Below are positions 45,139 to 57,145 of a stretch of 64,000 bases of DNA, piece by piece. This DNA comes from Crossaster papposus. Taxonomy: Eukaryota > Echinodermata > Asteroidea > Velatida > Solasteridae. The translations under genes and the position numbers were made by a program. Within the stretch, counting starts at the first letter, position 1, and each line of letters starts with the position of its first letter. The notes beneath the pieces were generated by a model. It saw nothing but the letters and a program-made list of their open reading frames with translations, made no database searches and was not told the origin of the DNA. Where the stretch lies: the NCBI GenBank assembly GCA_037893245.1, contig JBAIAA010000258.1, forward strand, positions 868,001-932,000, given 5' to 3'.

Positions 45139-46743
45139 CCGTAATTTCCTGCGGTAAAGCCGCACGGCGGTTAAGGCGCAGGTCCCTAAAATCACCCAAA
45201 CAAATTCAAACGCCAACAGATAAGGCGCACTGCCGAATAAGGCGCATGCTTGAACGCACCCAAAAGAACACCAGGCGCCACCCGGTGTAGGTACATCGCC
45301 AGAAAGGGGTCATTTTGTTGCCTTAGAACGATCCCATTATTCCAAGCATGAATTAAACCGTAACCCCATGGGCTGGTCCCATGAAGAAAAAACCCAAAGT
45401 ACCTTTATCCATCGAGCCAACGCTGTGCATGATTGGGGTCATTTTGTTGCCTTAGAACGATCCCACTATTCCAAGCATGAATTAAACCGTAACCCCATGG
45501 GCTGGTCCCATGAAGAAAAAATCCAAAGTACCTTTAATTATCCATCGAGCCAAAGCTAGCTGTGCGTGATTGCGGTTTCTGACCCTGCAATGGTGCGTCT
45601 TTTTCAAAAAGAAATAAGGTTCAATGAACTAAAACCATTGAGTGAGCCGACACGAAATGTATCAACAATCGCAAACACCAGATGTTCCTGACCGCAGAGT
45701 TTATACAATGGAAGCCGATACACGTGCCTCTCCCACAGATATCGGATTTCAAAACCACGTTTAATGTTTTGGTCCGTGGGATTATAAATTAATTCAGTAC
45801 CGGTAGTACCGGTAAGTTCAGTCAGTCAGTGATTATAGTTTCTTTCCAGACAACGTAATCAGACAACATAGAGTTGACTTAATATATGGAAGGGATTTTT
45901 AGAGGGGATTTGTTTTTAAATAAAGTTATTTTCCTTTATTTCAAACCTATAATTTGTTAATCACGTTCATAAGATATTTGTTTAATACATCACTACACTT
46001 AGTGTTAGTTTTGTTTTGAAGATCATTAAACTTATTTACAACATTTATTGAGAAGCAGTTTGTGTTGAGAGAACGTCAACACCCAATGGTAATGAAGATT
46101 TTTTTAACTGGACTTCAGGGTTGGATAACGATTTTGTCACTGGGGAAGTAGTGAGCGGTGCTGAGGGCTTTGATGTTGGTCTTTTCAAGAAACTTGGTCG
46201 GCTCATCACTCAGTCACCCTGAATAATAAGATAATATTACGTTAAATTCTTATAATACTTTCTCAAACAAACATCTAAAATGAAGATATAATAAAACACC
46301 CTCAACGTTCACACAATAGAGGTTGGGTGAATGCGAATTCCAAACGTTTAAGTAATTCTGTTGCAGCATTTTCGGAATGAAAGAAAACGGCCAGAAAGAA
46401 AAAGGGGGTCGACACATTGCGGCATTGTTGGAATAAAAGCACGGTCGTGGGGGGGAGGGGAATCAACACATCGTGGCATTGTTGGAGGGTAAGCACATTC
46501 ATAGGGGATCAACACATCACGGCATTGTTAGAATGGAAACACGGTCACAATGTCCGAAGAGTTGAGCTAATTGGTTGACCGCATTATTGAGTAAGATTAC
46601 GGCGTTCAAAGAATTCTTCACACAAAGACCGTCACTTTGAAATCAAGCGACATCATATAAGGCGCACCGAAAGATAAGGCGCGGCGATGTTTTTGTGGTC
46701 TAGAAAGTCAGATAAGCCGCGGCTTTACCGCAGGAAATTACGG
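45139..46743. mobile_element. TA-flanked TIR element (Tc1/mariner-type), 1605 bp
   Basis: Ends CCGTAATTTCCTGCGGTAAA and the inverse TTTACCGCAGGAAATTACGG, with TA on both sides (45137-45138, 46744-46745). Subterminal AAGGCGCA motifs recur (45173, 45221, 45239; 46659, 46675). The interior has a 129-bp tandem pair (45306-45434, 45435-45563) and a three-unit repeat of CAACACATC..GGCATTGTT (46408-46530). No transposase frame: a non-autonomous derivative of a pogo/Tigger-like or other TA-specific mover. Confidence 0.85.
45306..45563 (+). repeat. 129-bp tandem duplication
   Basis: Two units starting GGGGTCATTTTGTTGCCTTA, nearly identical. The 63-residue frame across them is a repeat artefact. Confidence 0.9.
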
Positions 46744-47181
46744 TACCTGTGAAGTCATTTTGGAGGGGATTTACCATTTTGAGGTTTTGGGTTTTTCTGA
46801 ATCACGAAATATTAATCTACAATCTTCCTAAATTTTAACATACAGTAAATCATTACCCAGAAGTGTGTTTTTTGTGAAAACAACTGTGTATAGAAATAAT
46901 ATGCTTTTATGAACTTCAAAGCTGTTTATCTCATAATTACAAAATGTAGTTTGTCAGAGTTGTATCACTAAATCCTTCCCCCAGGGGAGAGAGGGTGGAG
47001 GTACATACATGTATGCAAATGATATATCATTTTTAAGCTGAGAACCTAGAGAATTTGAAAAAGCTAAATCTAAAAAACAAACAAATTGTCAACTTTATGT
47101 CTAGGTTTCGTTGGAGCAGGTCCCAAATGACATTGATCTGTATGCCAGTTATATCATTAAAACTAAGTGTCCCGTGCATAC

Positions 47182-47384
47182 TTGATGGGCATGTCAGACT
47201 CGCTCAGATTGATGAAGAAATCCCACTCCCACTCTTCCATGTTAAGCAGGTCCTCCATACAGCGTAGGTAGACCTGCAAGAGACTGGCCCCGCCCCAGAT
47301 GGTAGCCAACCGCCAGGGTGTCAGGCGGATGTTGCTGAAGGCCTGGGCCGCCTTGCTGAGCTCACGGTGGAGGTAGTCTGACCT
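47182..47384 (-). CDS. XYLT: XYLT exon 1 of 7 seen (GT14 domain)
   Basis: 203 nt, starting phase 0 after CACTGCAG and ending with two bases (AA) before GTATGC. It encodes [35 protein letters not shown] and [16 protein letters not shown], blocks strongly conserved in XYLT. RSDYLHR normally follows the HVD motif, which must be on an upstream exon not found here. Confidence 0.93.
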
Positions 47385-48438
47385 CTGCAGTGAAAAAAGA
47401 TGGGAAATTAATGGTCTTTAAGGTTTTAGCCAAGCAATCTATTAATTAGGCCACTGCTATCAAAGGATTGTATCGGTTTTATTGCAAGGGGTGCACACTA
47501 TAGAGTTGACAAATGAATATTTAATTTATTTTTATCAAAATGGCCGCCAATATGCTTGTTGCCAGATTAATTATGTGTAGTAACAAGCCAATACAGTAGG
47601 CGACCATTTAACAAAAAAACAGTGATAACATTCAAAAAGCTGTCACCGCTGCAATGCTACATGTATCACATATTTTATATACTATAGGGGTGCATACATG
47701 TACATGTACATGGGGGTGTACCGGTACATGTACATGTACCTTGCCAAAACAAATCACCATTCATGAGCATTAATTATTCCCCTCATCGCCTTAAAAATTT
47801 TCCTTCATTTTTTGTATTGTGGTCTCCTTAAATTGTCTAGAAATTGTCTGCCGATATCATGAGAGTCAGGATAAAAGTTGTGTTGACTTGACACAAAATG
47901 AACCTCATTTCCAAATGATGTGTCCGTGAAGCAAGTGAAAGACAAGAACATATTATGGACAAAACCTTAGCTTTAATAATAGAAGGTGGGGAGGGGGGTG
48001 GGTGGGGAGGGGGTTGTTTTGTTTACAAATTTAGATTTGAGTGCAGCTGTCTTGAAATCGTATACATGTTTTGAAAATGAAAAGAACTCAAGTTATGTTA
48101 ATTCAGAAAAACTCTTGGATGAAAGTGAGGTCTTGAACTGAATAATTCACAGTGGAGATTTAGTGATCAGGTGTCGTGTCTGGAAGGTTGTTAAGGTAAT
48201 CAGCATCCAGCTTAAGAAATATCGTTTGAGGTGCTTGAACCGCATCACGGCAAAAGAGTCACGCAAATTTACTTTTTTGCAAACCCCAGGGGCCTCATTC
48301 ACATGGTTGAAATATGATACATGTATCACATTTTCAGACCCAGTTATACAGGGCAAGCTAAAACTAAAGTGACCCGAATTTAACATTGTTTTTCTTAAAA
48401 AGCAATCAAATATGATACACCAATCAAGCATGTCTTAA

Positions 48439-48674
48439 ACCAGTTCACGCCGGGATTATTTTAACATTACCGAGCCGATGCGAGGGATTATTTTTAACGA
48501 AACTCGATCTGAAGCAGGTTCAGGCCGCCAGTACCGGGAAGCACACCGACGCATTTCCGGCCTTCCTCGCTGCTGACAGACATTTTCGGCCTTGCTTGTG
48601 GTGTGTTTATGCGTCATCTGTTTTGAATCTGGGGAAAACTTTGCGTTTATATTCGTCATCCGGCGCGAACTGGT
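48439..48674. mobile_element. TTAA-linked MITE (CCAGTTCGC family), copy 2
   Basis: ACCAGTTCACGCCGGGATTA at the start (TTAA at 48435-48438), inverse GGCGCGAACTGGT at the end. Collinear with 33257-33479 at roughly 85%. Confidence 0.75.
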
Positions 48675-50129
48675 TACAGAGCTTGTTCTCTTGATTTTAA
48701 GAAGCAAAAAGAATTGATCCGAAGTTTTACATGTTTTACAAAAGAACCCATTTTTATAGCTGTCCATGGAGTGCAATTGGAAGCTAATGAGCATTGAGAA
48801 TTCATATACAAATGAGAGTTTAATATTTGAAATTAAGACTGATACCTTATTTGTACTGTCAGATGTTGTGTTGTTAATGAGGAACATGTAAACTCCTTTT
48901 TCCTCGAAATATTAGTGACGATTTTTGTTTGTTTTCCTTTGCAAGTTCTTGTTCATTCATATGCGGTGGGAAAACGTCCAGTATGTATTGTACTCAATGG
49001 GTATTCATGAGTTCGTAGAATGGTAAATGATCAGTGGTGGGAAGCAACATTTTGTGATTTTTTTATTGAAATATACATAACTTTGGAATGGAGTATGCTA
49101 ATTTACGTTACATTTTCACAGTTAAATGTCAATAAGATGTACATGTACTGTACATGTATCCCCATTAAAATTTAAATATACATTAGAGCAAGCAAATTTT
49201 TTTAAAAACTTCAGTCACTTATTTTTTGACTCGCACATGTAACTCAAATAAATTATAAAGAGGGCCTAATATTTGTATCTTATTTTTATCTTAACAAAAT
49301 CTTCTTCGGAGGCAAAATGACAGTTTAAAAGACAAACTCAGCTCTTCCCAAAATTTTTCTGATTTTCTGTTGGACAGTATAAAAATGATTGAATTCATTT
49401 ATTCTCCAATTGTTTTTATAACTACCGGTACATGTGTGTTACAATTTAAATTATAATCTTTATTAATTGCACTTCCGGTACAACAGAAAGTAATTGTCCT
49501 ATCACTTGTATGTACATTTCAGGAGATGCGTTTTTAGTCCAATACGAGGAAAGATGTAAAAGGAACGTATTAAAGAAAACAATTGTCAAAGTGGCTTGCA
49601 GAATTAAAACGTGTACAAAACCTATTCGAAAAGTGGGGGAAAAAAGAGAAAAAGGGGGAACGAATAAACTATTGAAAACAAAATCAGTTCCCAATTGGAA
49701 ATGAAAACAGCTAATTTTATTTTCCAGTTTAAATTTTTCTTTTTTTGAAACAGGAACTACAGACACAAAAGCAAACTTTTACTACCATTATTTTATTTAA
49801 TTCAAATGAATTAAGAGGGCCTGATATTATTGTATAAGATTATATTTCAATTTATGTCAAACAGGCCAAAGTCATCTGATTGTGTTAGCAGAAGGAAATC
49901 ATAACAAAGTGTAATCAGTTGGAATGACATTTCTCCTCAACTTCGCGTCTCTAAACAAAACCCCCAAAATCAATGAGACAAGTCATCTTCTATCGATGGC
50001 CGCAACATTGCGTGACAAATTAACTGCCCCACCTGCAGACAGTCGTTATTCCCAAGGTGACCAGTTTAGTAATAATTGTCTACTTATTCTGCATTCTATT
50101 TTCCAAAGTTTGCCATTTTAGTGTTGTGG

Positions 50130-50240
50130 CCAGGTGGTCTTAAGCATTGAATTAGTAGTCTGCAGGTAATTCTGCAGGTTTGCGAGTTCGAACCCAGCTT
50201 TGGCTATGGCACTTTTAGTCTACACATAATGGGTAGAGGC
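50130..50240 (+). repeat. SINE head fragment
   Basis: GTGGCCAGGTGGTCTTAAGC with B box GCGAGTTCGAACCC near 50187, like the heads at 9563 and 36460. The body is truncated. Confidence 0.55.
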
Positions 50241-50252
50241 ATTATTAACTCT

Positions 50253-50804
50253 AAAGCCCTGTTCGCACTGGACTTAAAATGATAAAACGTACCTAGACGA
50301 TGGGTCCTTCTCCCATTTTAAGTCCAGTGCGGACAGCCTAGGACGTTTTCCTCTCAGGTACTTCTCCCGAGTCCAGTGGGTACTTCTACCGGCCAACTGC
50401 TGGCCAGGAAAACGTCCCTGGTCCCTTTTCCCTAGACGATAAGTCCAGTGCGAACAGCGCGACTTGGTAACTTCGTCCCAGGAAAACGTCCACAGGCCTC
50501 GATCCAATGCAAGGTCACGCTATACAAGGCACTGCGCATGCGCTCTTTGCATTGTTTACGTGCGGGCGCCGCACGCTGATGCATGCAAATCGCATCGTTA
50601 TCACATTCGGGGTCAATGCAGAAAGGTCACGCAAAGCGCCCTCTCGAGTCATTATAATGACAGCTCGGCTACTTCTCCCACGGTCTCGGTAAAATTTTCC
50701 CGTGTCGAAAGTCCAAGTGCGAACAGTGGTTACATTTGACCATTTTTTATTTTACCATCGTCTCAGTAAAACCTTCCCCAAAATAAGTCCAATGCGAACA
50801 CGGC
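50253..50804. mobile_element. MITE with 8-bp target duplication (hAT-like)
   Basis: Left AAAGCCCTGTTCGCACTGGA, right inverse TCCAATGCGAACACGGC. TTAACTCT is directly repeated at 50245-50252 and 50805-50812. Inner AAGTCCAGTGCG and GGAAAACGTCC words repeat in both orientations. 8-bp duplications are typical of hAT elements. Confidence 0.8.
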
Positions 50805-51833
50805 TTAACTCTCTAGGGTGTGTGTATAATCATATTGCTTTTGGAAGATGGACTGTTATGGTTAATGCCTTGCAGTGGACTACATGTAGTTACCCATTCC
50901 AACTCTATATTCATACTGTAAATACTTGTAGATCAGATTTTCTTGTTTCAGTGTGAATGGCTGGTTTATTCACACCTTCATCTGTAGCCCACACCTCGAG
51001 TGTGAGCTCACAAAGGGAGTTTAGAGTAATTAATATCTTTACATCAATTAAGCTTTTGAGCAATAATTTGGTTTGCTAATAAATACTTTATGAATAGTTG
51101 CAAATGGTATACTTTGTTTTTTAAAGGTGGATTATACCTTTTGCAGCTATAATCCCCCCCCCCCAAAAAAAAAGCTTACTTTTTGTAAAGATATATTGAT
51201 GATTTGGTAAACTCCTCGTGAATGCCATTTTCAAAGATGCGTCTTGGAGACGCACTTTTGGAAATTTCTGCAAATACATGTAGTTCGCTCAAGCGTTCTA
51301 ACAATGCACAGCGCACATGTGGGCACTATTATTAGCCTGTTCAGTGTGTGACATGCTTGTACCAGTAGCTGCAATCTGCTAGATGAGAACTCGGCCCTTA
51401 ACGCAGATTGCGGTCACAATTCAAATTTTCACTCAGTAAATTTTGAATTGAAATTAAAATCTTACAATCTCAGAATATGCAGCATTCACAGGGGTAACAA
51501 CTTCATGAGGTTTAGTTGTCAAGGACCTTTCTTTAAATTGTGTGCATTTTTGCTGCTTCAAATGATAAAAAAAACCAGATACCAGTACTTCTGGTAGAAT
51601 TTGCCAAATAACGTGTCCTATCCGAGTCTAGCAGGCCAGGACAGAGTTACAGAGCAAGTTATGCATTTTAGTAGACTTTATTGTGGAAAAAAAGATTGTA
51701 TTGTTGCTCAGCTCGAAATTCGGTTTACAACTGTATATTTCAAACTATTTATGCATTCCCTTCGGAAAAGAATTCACCAAAGTTTACTGTACCACTGAGA
51801 ACAAATCAAAATTAAAACAAAAATAAAATGCAA

Positions 51834-51985
51834 AACACGTCACGAGCAGCGAGCAAAGCCAGAAATGCATGCTAAGTGTGCTTCCCAAGAAAATCGGCCT
51901 GAACCCGCCTCGGAAAGAGTTTTGAGTTTTAAAAAAATCCTGCGCCTCGGCTCGGTGATATTAAATAAATCCCGGCGCAAATGGG
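51834..51985. mobile_element. CCAGTTCGC-family MITE, copy 3 (inverted, partial)
   Basis: Ends AATCCCGGCGCAAATGGG before TTAA (51986-51989); internal GCCTGAACC and AAAATCC..GGTGATATTAAA match the family in reverse. The other end is degraded. Confidence 0.6.
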
Positions 51986-52289
51986 TTAATTGCTCTTACT
52001 TTCCTCGATAATAATACATGTGCCCCATGCCCTAATGAACACCACTCCCCCATCATAAAATTCAGACATACAAACCGACTTCCTTTCTCGACATCAATTG
52101 TCCGAACCCTCCAAGAATAAAACACCTCGTGGCTTCATGATTAAAATCTAAACCATGACACGAGTCCTGCGAAAAAACCCTCAAGCAAAATTCTCTTTGA
52201 GATGCGGACAAAACATTTGTCCAGCAAAGCTTTATGAGAAGAAAAAAAGAAAAAGAAAGAGAAATGAAATATAAAAAGATGGGAAACGG

Positions 52290-52570
52290 CCAGTGAAGGA
52301 AATGGATTCTATCGTAGGTCAGTCGAGAAGAATATAAACACCGGGTAATTAAGTTTCATCTGTCGTTACTAATATCCGGGAGATCTCCACGGCACGAAAA
52401 CAGGCCGAGTCGTCACGTGGAATTTACGAGGCAATTACACGCAGCTGGAGAGCCTCGACCCTCTAGCGCTCTCTCCATTCCCGGAGAACCCGGTGAAATG
52501 TCACAGAAGTCGCGGCTAGATAAAATGGTCGTAACGCTTGGAAAGGGGGGAAAGCGGAGTTGTTATATTA
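52290..52570. promoter_or_regulatory. Candidate conserved non-coding element
   Basis: A 280-bp stretch of balanced composition without repeats, set in AT-rich DNA. It contains GGGTAATTAAG, CAGCTGGAG, TCACGTGG and CTAGATAAAA words that resemble homeodomain, bHLH and GATA sites. Purely compositional judgement. Confidence 0.2.
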
Positions 52571-53311
52571 GTCTTCGGTCAGTGAATTAAGCGTGGCCAG
52601 CTATCATCATGGTAATGCATTTTTTTCACACAATTTTTTTTTGCACAAATTTATGCATATGTGTGTGTATGCTCGAATCCCAACAAACAATTCCTGACAA
52701 ATTCATGAAATTAAATTTGGAAATTTGGGGACTGTTTTTTATTGGGCACTGACACGTTTTCTTAACACCTCGATTTTCTTTCACATAAAATGGTCAGACA
52801 CATTCCAAGGCTGCTATTAAAGTTAATATTGATAGCCAGTGTCATGCCCTCAGGGTACAATGTACATGTATCTGTGTCCCGAAAAAAAATTGTTTTTGAA
52901 AAGAAACCGACCTTTGTGGTATTCTTATGTATGGCCATGGTAGCGAGGTTGGTGTGAGACTGATCACGTAAGCAAAGATACAAGATGAATATACTATAAT
53001 CGTACAGGTAGCTAGAGGGGCCTTTCACAAAATATGAAGTATAACCGTTGAACAAAAATATTGTTTTGACCTTTTTTTTTTTAATACCGAATGGTATGGA
53101 AATACGTGGTTGGCCGGTATTGCGGGGCCTGCAGGACATTGCTAATGACCCCCACCTTTGGCTCGTACGTGTCATTAACTTGTTCAGGCCCACTTGACAC
53201 ATTGAACCAAATTATACAAATCTTGTTCAGTTCGGGATGTGGCATTTTGCAACGTCCCCATGGTGGGAATGGGTCGATGATTTGGGTTAGATACATGTAT
53301 GTACATGTATG

Positions 53312-54295
53312 TGGGTCTTTCCATAAATAAGGGGGCCAAAGCGTGACATGGTGTTATTTCTCAAAATGTGATTTACTTTCTATATTCTTTGCATGTTCGT
53401 ATGGTGGGGATAGCTCATACGTTTAATGTATAACTTCAATTTCTCGAATCAGATTTTTTGTTTTCATATACGATCCAAAACTATCCATCACACTGTAATG
53501 GAGACACCGATGTCTCAGTTACAGTGTGAAGTGTGAAACTTGTGACTTGTTTTGCCATAAATTAGTAGGTTTTCATTGAAAATTTAAATTTTAAAGGGTA
53601 ATATGTAAACATCATTGGTATACTGTAATTCAGCTATTTTCAATGAAAACCTTCAAACGTTGGCCAAGCAGTAAAGGCCGACAGTTTTACGCGTAACCGT
53701 GACACTGGTGTCTTTGTTACACCGTGACTCAAAAAGTCCTGTCTCTCTTATTATGCATCATAAATGTCTGAATCAAGCAAAGTGCATAGTAATACATGCT
53801 ACATGTACATGTATGATAGATTCAGACATTTATGATGCATAATAAGAGAAACAGGACTTTTTGAGTCACGGTGTAACAAAGAAACCAGTGTCACGGTTAA
53901 GTAGTCACGGTTACGCGTAAAACAGTCGGCTTTTACTGCTTGGCCAACGTTTGAAGGTTTTCATTGAAAATAGCTGAATTACAGTATACCAATGATGTTT
54001 ACATATTACCCTTTGAAATTTAAATTTTCAATGAAAACCTACTAATTTATGGCAAAACAAGTCACAAGTTTCACACTTCACACTGTAACTGAGACACCGG
54101 TGTCTCCATTACAGTGTGATGGATAGTTTTGGATCGTATATGAAAACAAAAAATCTGATTCGAGAAATTGAAGTTATACATTAAACGTATGAGCTATCCC
54201 CACCATACGAACATGCAAAGAATATAGAAAGTAAATTACATTTTGAGAAATAACACCATGTCACGCTTTGGCCCCCTTATTTATGGAAAGACCCA
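53312..54295. mobile_element. 984-bp near-perfect palindrome (foldback MITE)
   Basis: Arms 53312-53774 (463 bp) and 53819-54295 (477 bp) are inverted copies around a 44-bp spacer holding TACATGTACATGTA. The 14-bp length difference is one duplication in the right arm (TACTTAACCGTGAC-type, near 53900). Only scattered mismatches were seen elsewhere. Ends are TGGGTCTTTCCATAAATAAG and its inverse. Smaller palindromes sit inside each arm (CACTGTAATGGAGACACCG..CAGTTACAGTG; GACACTGGTGTC). Frames of 71-80 residues at its edges are not genes. Confidence 0.9.
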
Positions 54296-54299
54296 TGTA

Positions 54300-54840
54300 C
54301 CCTGCCAGATGCAGCAAAATGCATTATTTGTCAAAGTGACAACCCTGCCCCAAGCAGCAAGATCCATAAAAAAATCTCAAGGTCAAATTGCTTCAGAGTC
54401 TGCAGCTACCCAACACGTACAGCACAGCAGAATCTATCTCTGGCATTGTTCATTGGGGAATACATGTAGCTCTAAATGGTCTTAGACTGTTGTTTTTATG
54501 CACTGGTGCTGACTGCTGAATGCATCAAAGTGCACCAGACTTTGTTGTCCCTGATGCACTGTGCTGCTTCTGGCAGAGTTATAGGGTTAAGAAAAATCCA
54601 GGAGCTGCAAGTTCATCAAAAGTCCTCCAGTCCCAAGTTTAAATCACAAGCAATTCAAACGAGCTTTGACAAAAGCATTTCTTTGTCATTGTCCAACAAA
54701 TTGTAATGCAAGCAGGACCCAAACTGCAATGCAGACATGTGGAAACATTTCATTTCGAAGTGTCGCCGGCAACGCAAACTGCCTTGCAGAGAATCGGCAA
54801 AGTTGAACTGGGTTCAACTTTGCAGATGGCTCCATGAATT
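54300..54840. other. No gene recognised
   Basis: Unique-looking sequence; no domain, TIR or splice-supported exon. Confidence 0.4.
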
Positions 54841-54844
54841 GTCG

Positions 54845-55405
54845 GCGTCCACGAATTGTCGGCGTCCACTCGATAGTCCGAAGGTTCGATAGTCCATACA
54901 CCCATTTCCTATAAGCGGGGATTCATTAGTCCGAAAATTAAAAATAAAGCTCGTTAATCCAAACATTTGATGCAATTCGTTCGTTTGTCAGAAGGTTTGA
55001 TAATTCGATTTTAGAATGAGGTTAATTAGTCCGCCTTTGTAATCGAGTCTGCAAGTCCTTGCACAAGTCTTTTAAAATCTTGCCAGACACAAGTAAAGCC
55101 TAGCTTCCATATCAACATAAAGCGTACATCTTTAGACTAGCATAGTGTGCAGACAGTTTGGGGGTCGCTCGATATTCCGAACGTTCAATAGTACAAAGGT
55201 TTGATAGTCTGAAAGGTTAATTATTCCGAAAATAGAATAAGATTAAATAATCCGAAGGTAATTGAACAATAACATTTGATACTCCGAATCGACAGTGAGG
55301 TTTGATAGTCCTGATTTGGACTATCGAACCTTGTGGGCTTTCGGATCAATAAACCTTTGAACTATTAAACCTTATTTTCATTTTGAACTATTGAACCTTG
55401 ATAAA
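54845..55405. repeat. Degenerate GGTTCGATAGTCCGAA array
   Basis: Many variants of GTTCGATAGTCCGAAGG occur on the plus strand (54868-55310), then inverted forms (GGACTATCGAACCTT at 55318-55334, CTATTGAACCTTG at 55385). Spacing is irregular, about 20-40 bp. Function unknown. Confidence 0.7.
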
Positions 55406-55409
55406 CTTT

Positions 55410-56750
55410 GTTATAAGTCCAATCATATTCAGTCACAAGTAATTCAGGAGTCGAGTATCAAATAACACTGAATAAACAATGCCAATATAATGCGTTTGAC
55501 AGAGTTTATTACTCAGCACAAGAATTACTTGTGACTTGATTTGAGACTAAATCACTTCTGATAGAAATGATAACTGACTAGCCTTGATCAAGGCGTTCGA
55601 CTACATACCTCCATGTACCTGGTACATACATTGTATAATGTCAGATGAACAGTGCACTATAAAGGTGGAACACCACTAAAACTTAAATCACAGGATTCAC
55701 AGATTTTGTTTGGTATGTGTTCGGTATAGCAATTTTTAGCCGCCGGGCCATTGGGTGCCATCTTGTTGCCTACTTCAAGTGCAACCTTTTTTATTCATCA
55801 CACTTATTTCTTATTCATTACACCAAATTCTAACGCAGCAGTTGGCTTTTCCCTCCTATTTATTGGAACAATAATAACCACCTGTCACTCGTTAACATAA
55901 AGCATCGGGACACATTGGCCAGAGACGAGTCCTTTTACAAACTTTTCACCCATGTCACCCAGTAATACTATTGCCGAGACAGTTTTGTTACCATTTTCTT
56001 AGAAACCCACTTTACCCCTTTAACACAATAGACTGCTTCAGTGGCAATTCTAAGTGATCCCTCTGCACGAACATTACCCAGGACGCACATCGCTAAGTGA
56101 CGAGCGATTGACTGACGAGCATTTACTACATACAATACAGAAGCACAGCACCTACGAGTAATTAACTTTAGTGCATCTGAAACAAACTTCCTCTCTGTTC
56201 GCGCATGATACAGAGAGGTGCACAACACACGCGCACCAAGGAACAATGTTGATCGTCATCACACCGTTCACACCGAGCAATTACGCTCGGGCAAAGCTCA
56301 GGCGAATCTTCAATGACCGATGTGTCAACAAGAGTTCCCGAGAAGTGGAGCGCGCTCAGTTTAAGAGTTTAAGAGACGACAGTCAAAAATAATCTCTCTC
56401 AATTTATTTTTTGTTGTTAATCCAATTTGGTTAAGAACCCGAGGCAAACAGTTAATAATAGGAATCACCGAGAGTCAGCCATAAGGTAAACACAAACTAA
56501 TCAAATATAACTTTTCTATTTCAATTGCTGAAATTTATCAGAAAACTTTTGTGAAGTTTTGTTTGTTTGTTTGTTATAATTCAAACAATGTGTTTTTGTT
56601 TTATTGGCAAAACAATACATTAAAACAAATAAGGCAGTACTAACGAAATGTAAAGAGTTTTGAGAACTTGAGGAGGAACAATAGGTATGTTCAATGTACA
56701 TGTACTGCTCACTACAATACTTCTAAACATTTATGAAACTTCCAAGTCAA
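55410..56750. other. No gene recognised
   Basis: Flank below the GCNT gene. A minus-strand AATAAA (TTTATT at 56751-56756) may be the GCNT poly(A) signal. A GTTT microsatellite is at 56557-56573. Confidence 0.4.
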
Positions 56751-57145
56751 TTTATTAAACTTTTTAATAAATATTTTATCTAATACAATGTCAAGGTTTG
56801 ATAAATTACTGTACCTTTTTGTAATAAAAATGTAATCAAACATGTACGGTAGCTCAATAACTGTTTTCTATGGTTGTACAATACATGTACATGTACTGCT
56901 ATATATGACCCAAATAAAAAAAAAAACCATCGTTTCAAAAATGACCATTTAAAAATAACGGACAAAAGTACTATGGAACAGATACAATGTACATGAACAC
57001 AAGCCAGCAAATTATTATGTAAAAAATAAAATTACAATTAGATGTACCAATGAAATTACAAGTTGTGATGTAAGTTGAAAATAATTACGATTAAAATTCA
57101 CATACGTACACCTGTACATGTACATGTACATTATGTTACTTTGTT

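Larger units (their letters stand above)
29180..47384 (-). other. XYLT: Peptide O-xylosyltransferase gene, 3' seven exons (gene span)
   Basis: Seven minus-strand exons join into 602 codons plus stop: 47384-47182, 42783-42703, 37475-37259, 34481-34305, 33206-32967, 32226-32008 and 29851-29180. Splice sites are GT/AG and phases agree. The enzyme (EC 2.4.2.26, GT14) moves xylose from UDP-xylose to serine of proteoglycan cores in the Golgi and so starts chondroitin/heparan sulfate chains. The first four exons hold the GT14 catalytic domain; the later exons hold the XYLT-specific C-terminal domain ending KPDGRIR. Vertebrate XYLT1/2 are 865-959 residues, so about 300 N-terminal residues (membrane anchor, stem, start of the GT domain) are missing. 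XYLT1 versus XYLT2 cannot be decided; an invertebrate single-copy orthologue is likely. Confidence 0.93.
47385..52289 (-). other. Non-coding region upstream of the seen XYLT exons
   Basis: Expected 5' XYLT exons (the HGR..RL.KAIYH..HVD block) were searched for by eye on the minus strand and not found. Recognised contents are the MITEs at 48439, 50253 and 51834 and a SINE head near 50135. TACATGTACATG runs are frequent (47690-47740). Confidence 0.5.

Noticed and set aside
45368-45559. 63-residue frame with internal repeat
   Set aside because: Exactly the 129-bp tandem duplication inside a non-coding TIR element.
48147-48887. Two minus frames (94 and 143 residues) as missing XYLT exons
   Set aside because: No similarity to the HGR/HVD region; the second overlaps a MITE copy.
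53091-53330. Frames beside the 984-bp palindrome
   Set aside because: No domain; the right-hand counterpart frame is generated by the mirrored arm.
55860-55945. Another copy of the second SINE family
   Set aside because: Only a short, weak match (GACACATTGGCCAGAGACGA-like); not enough to call.
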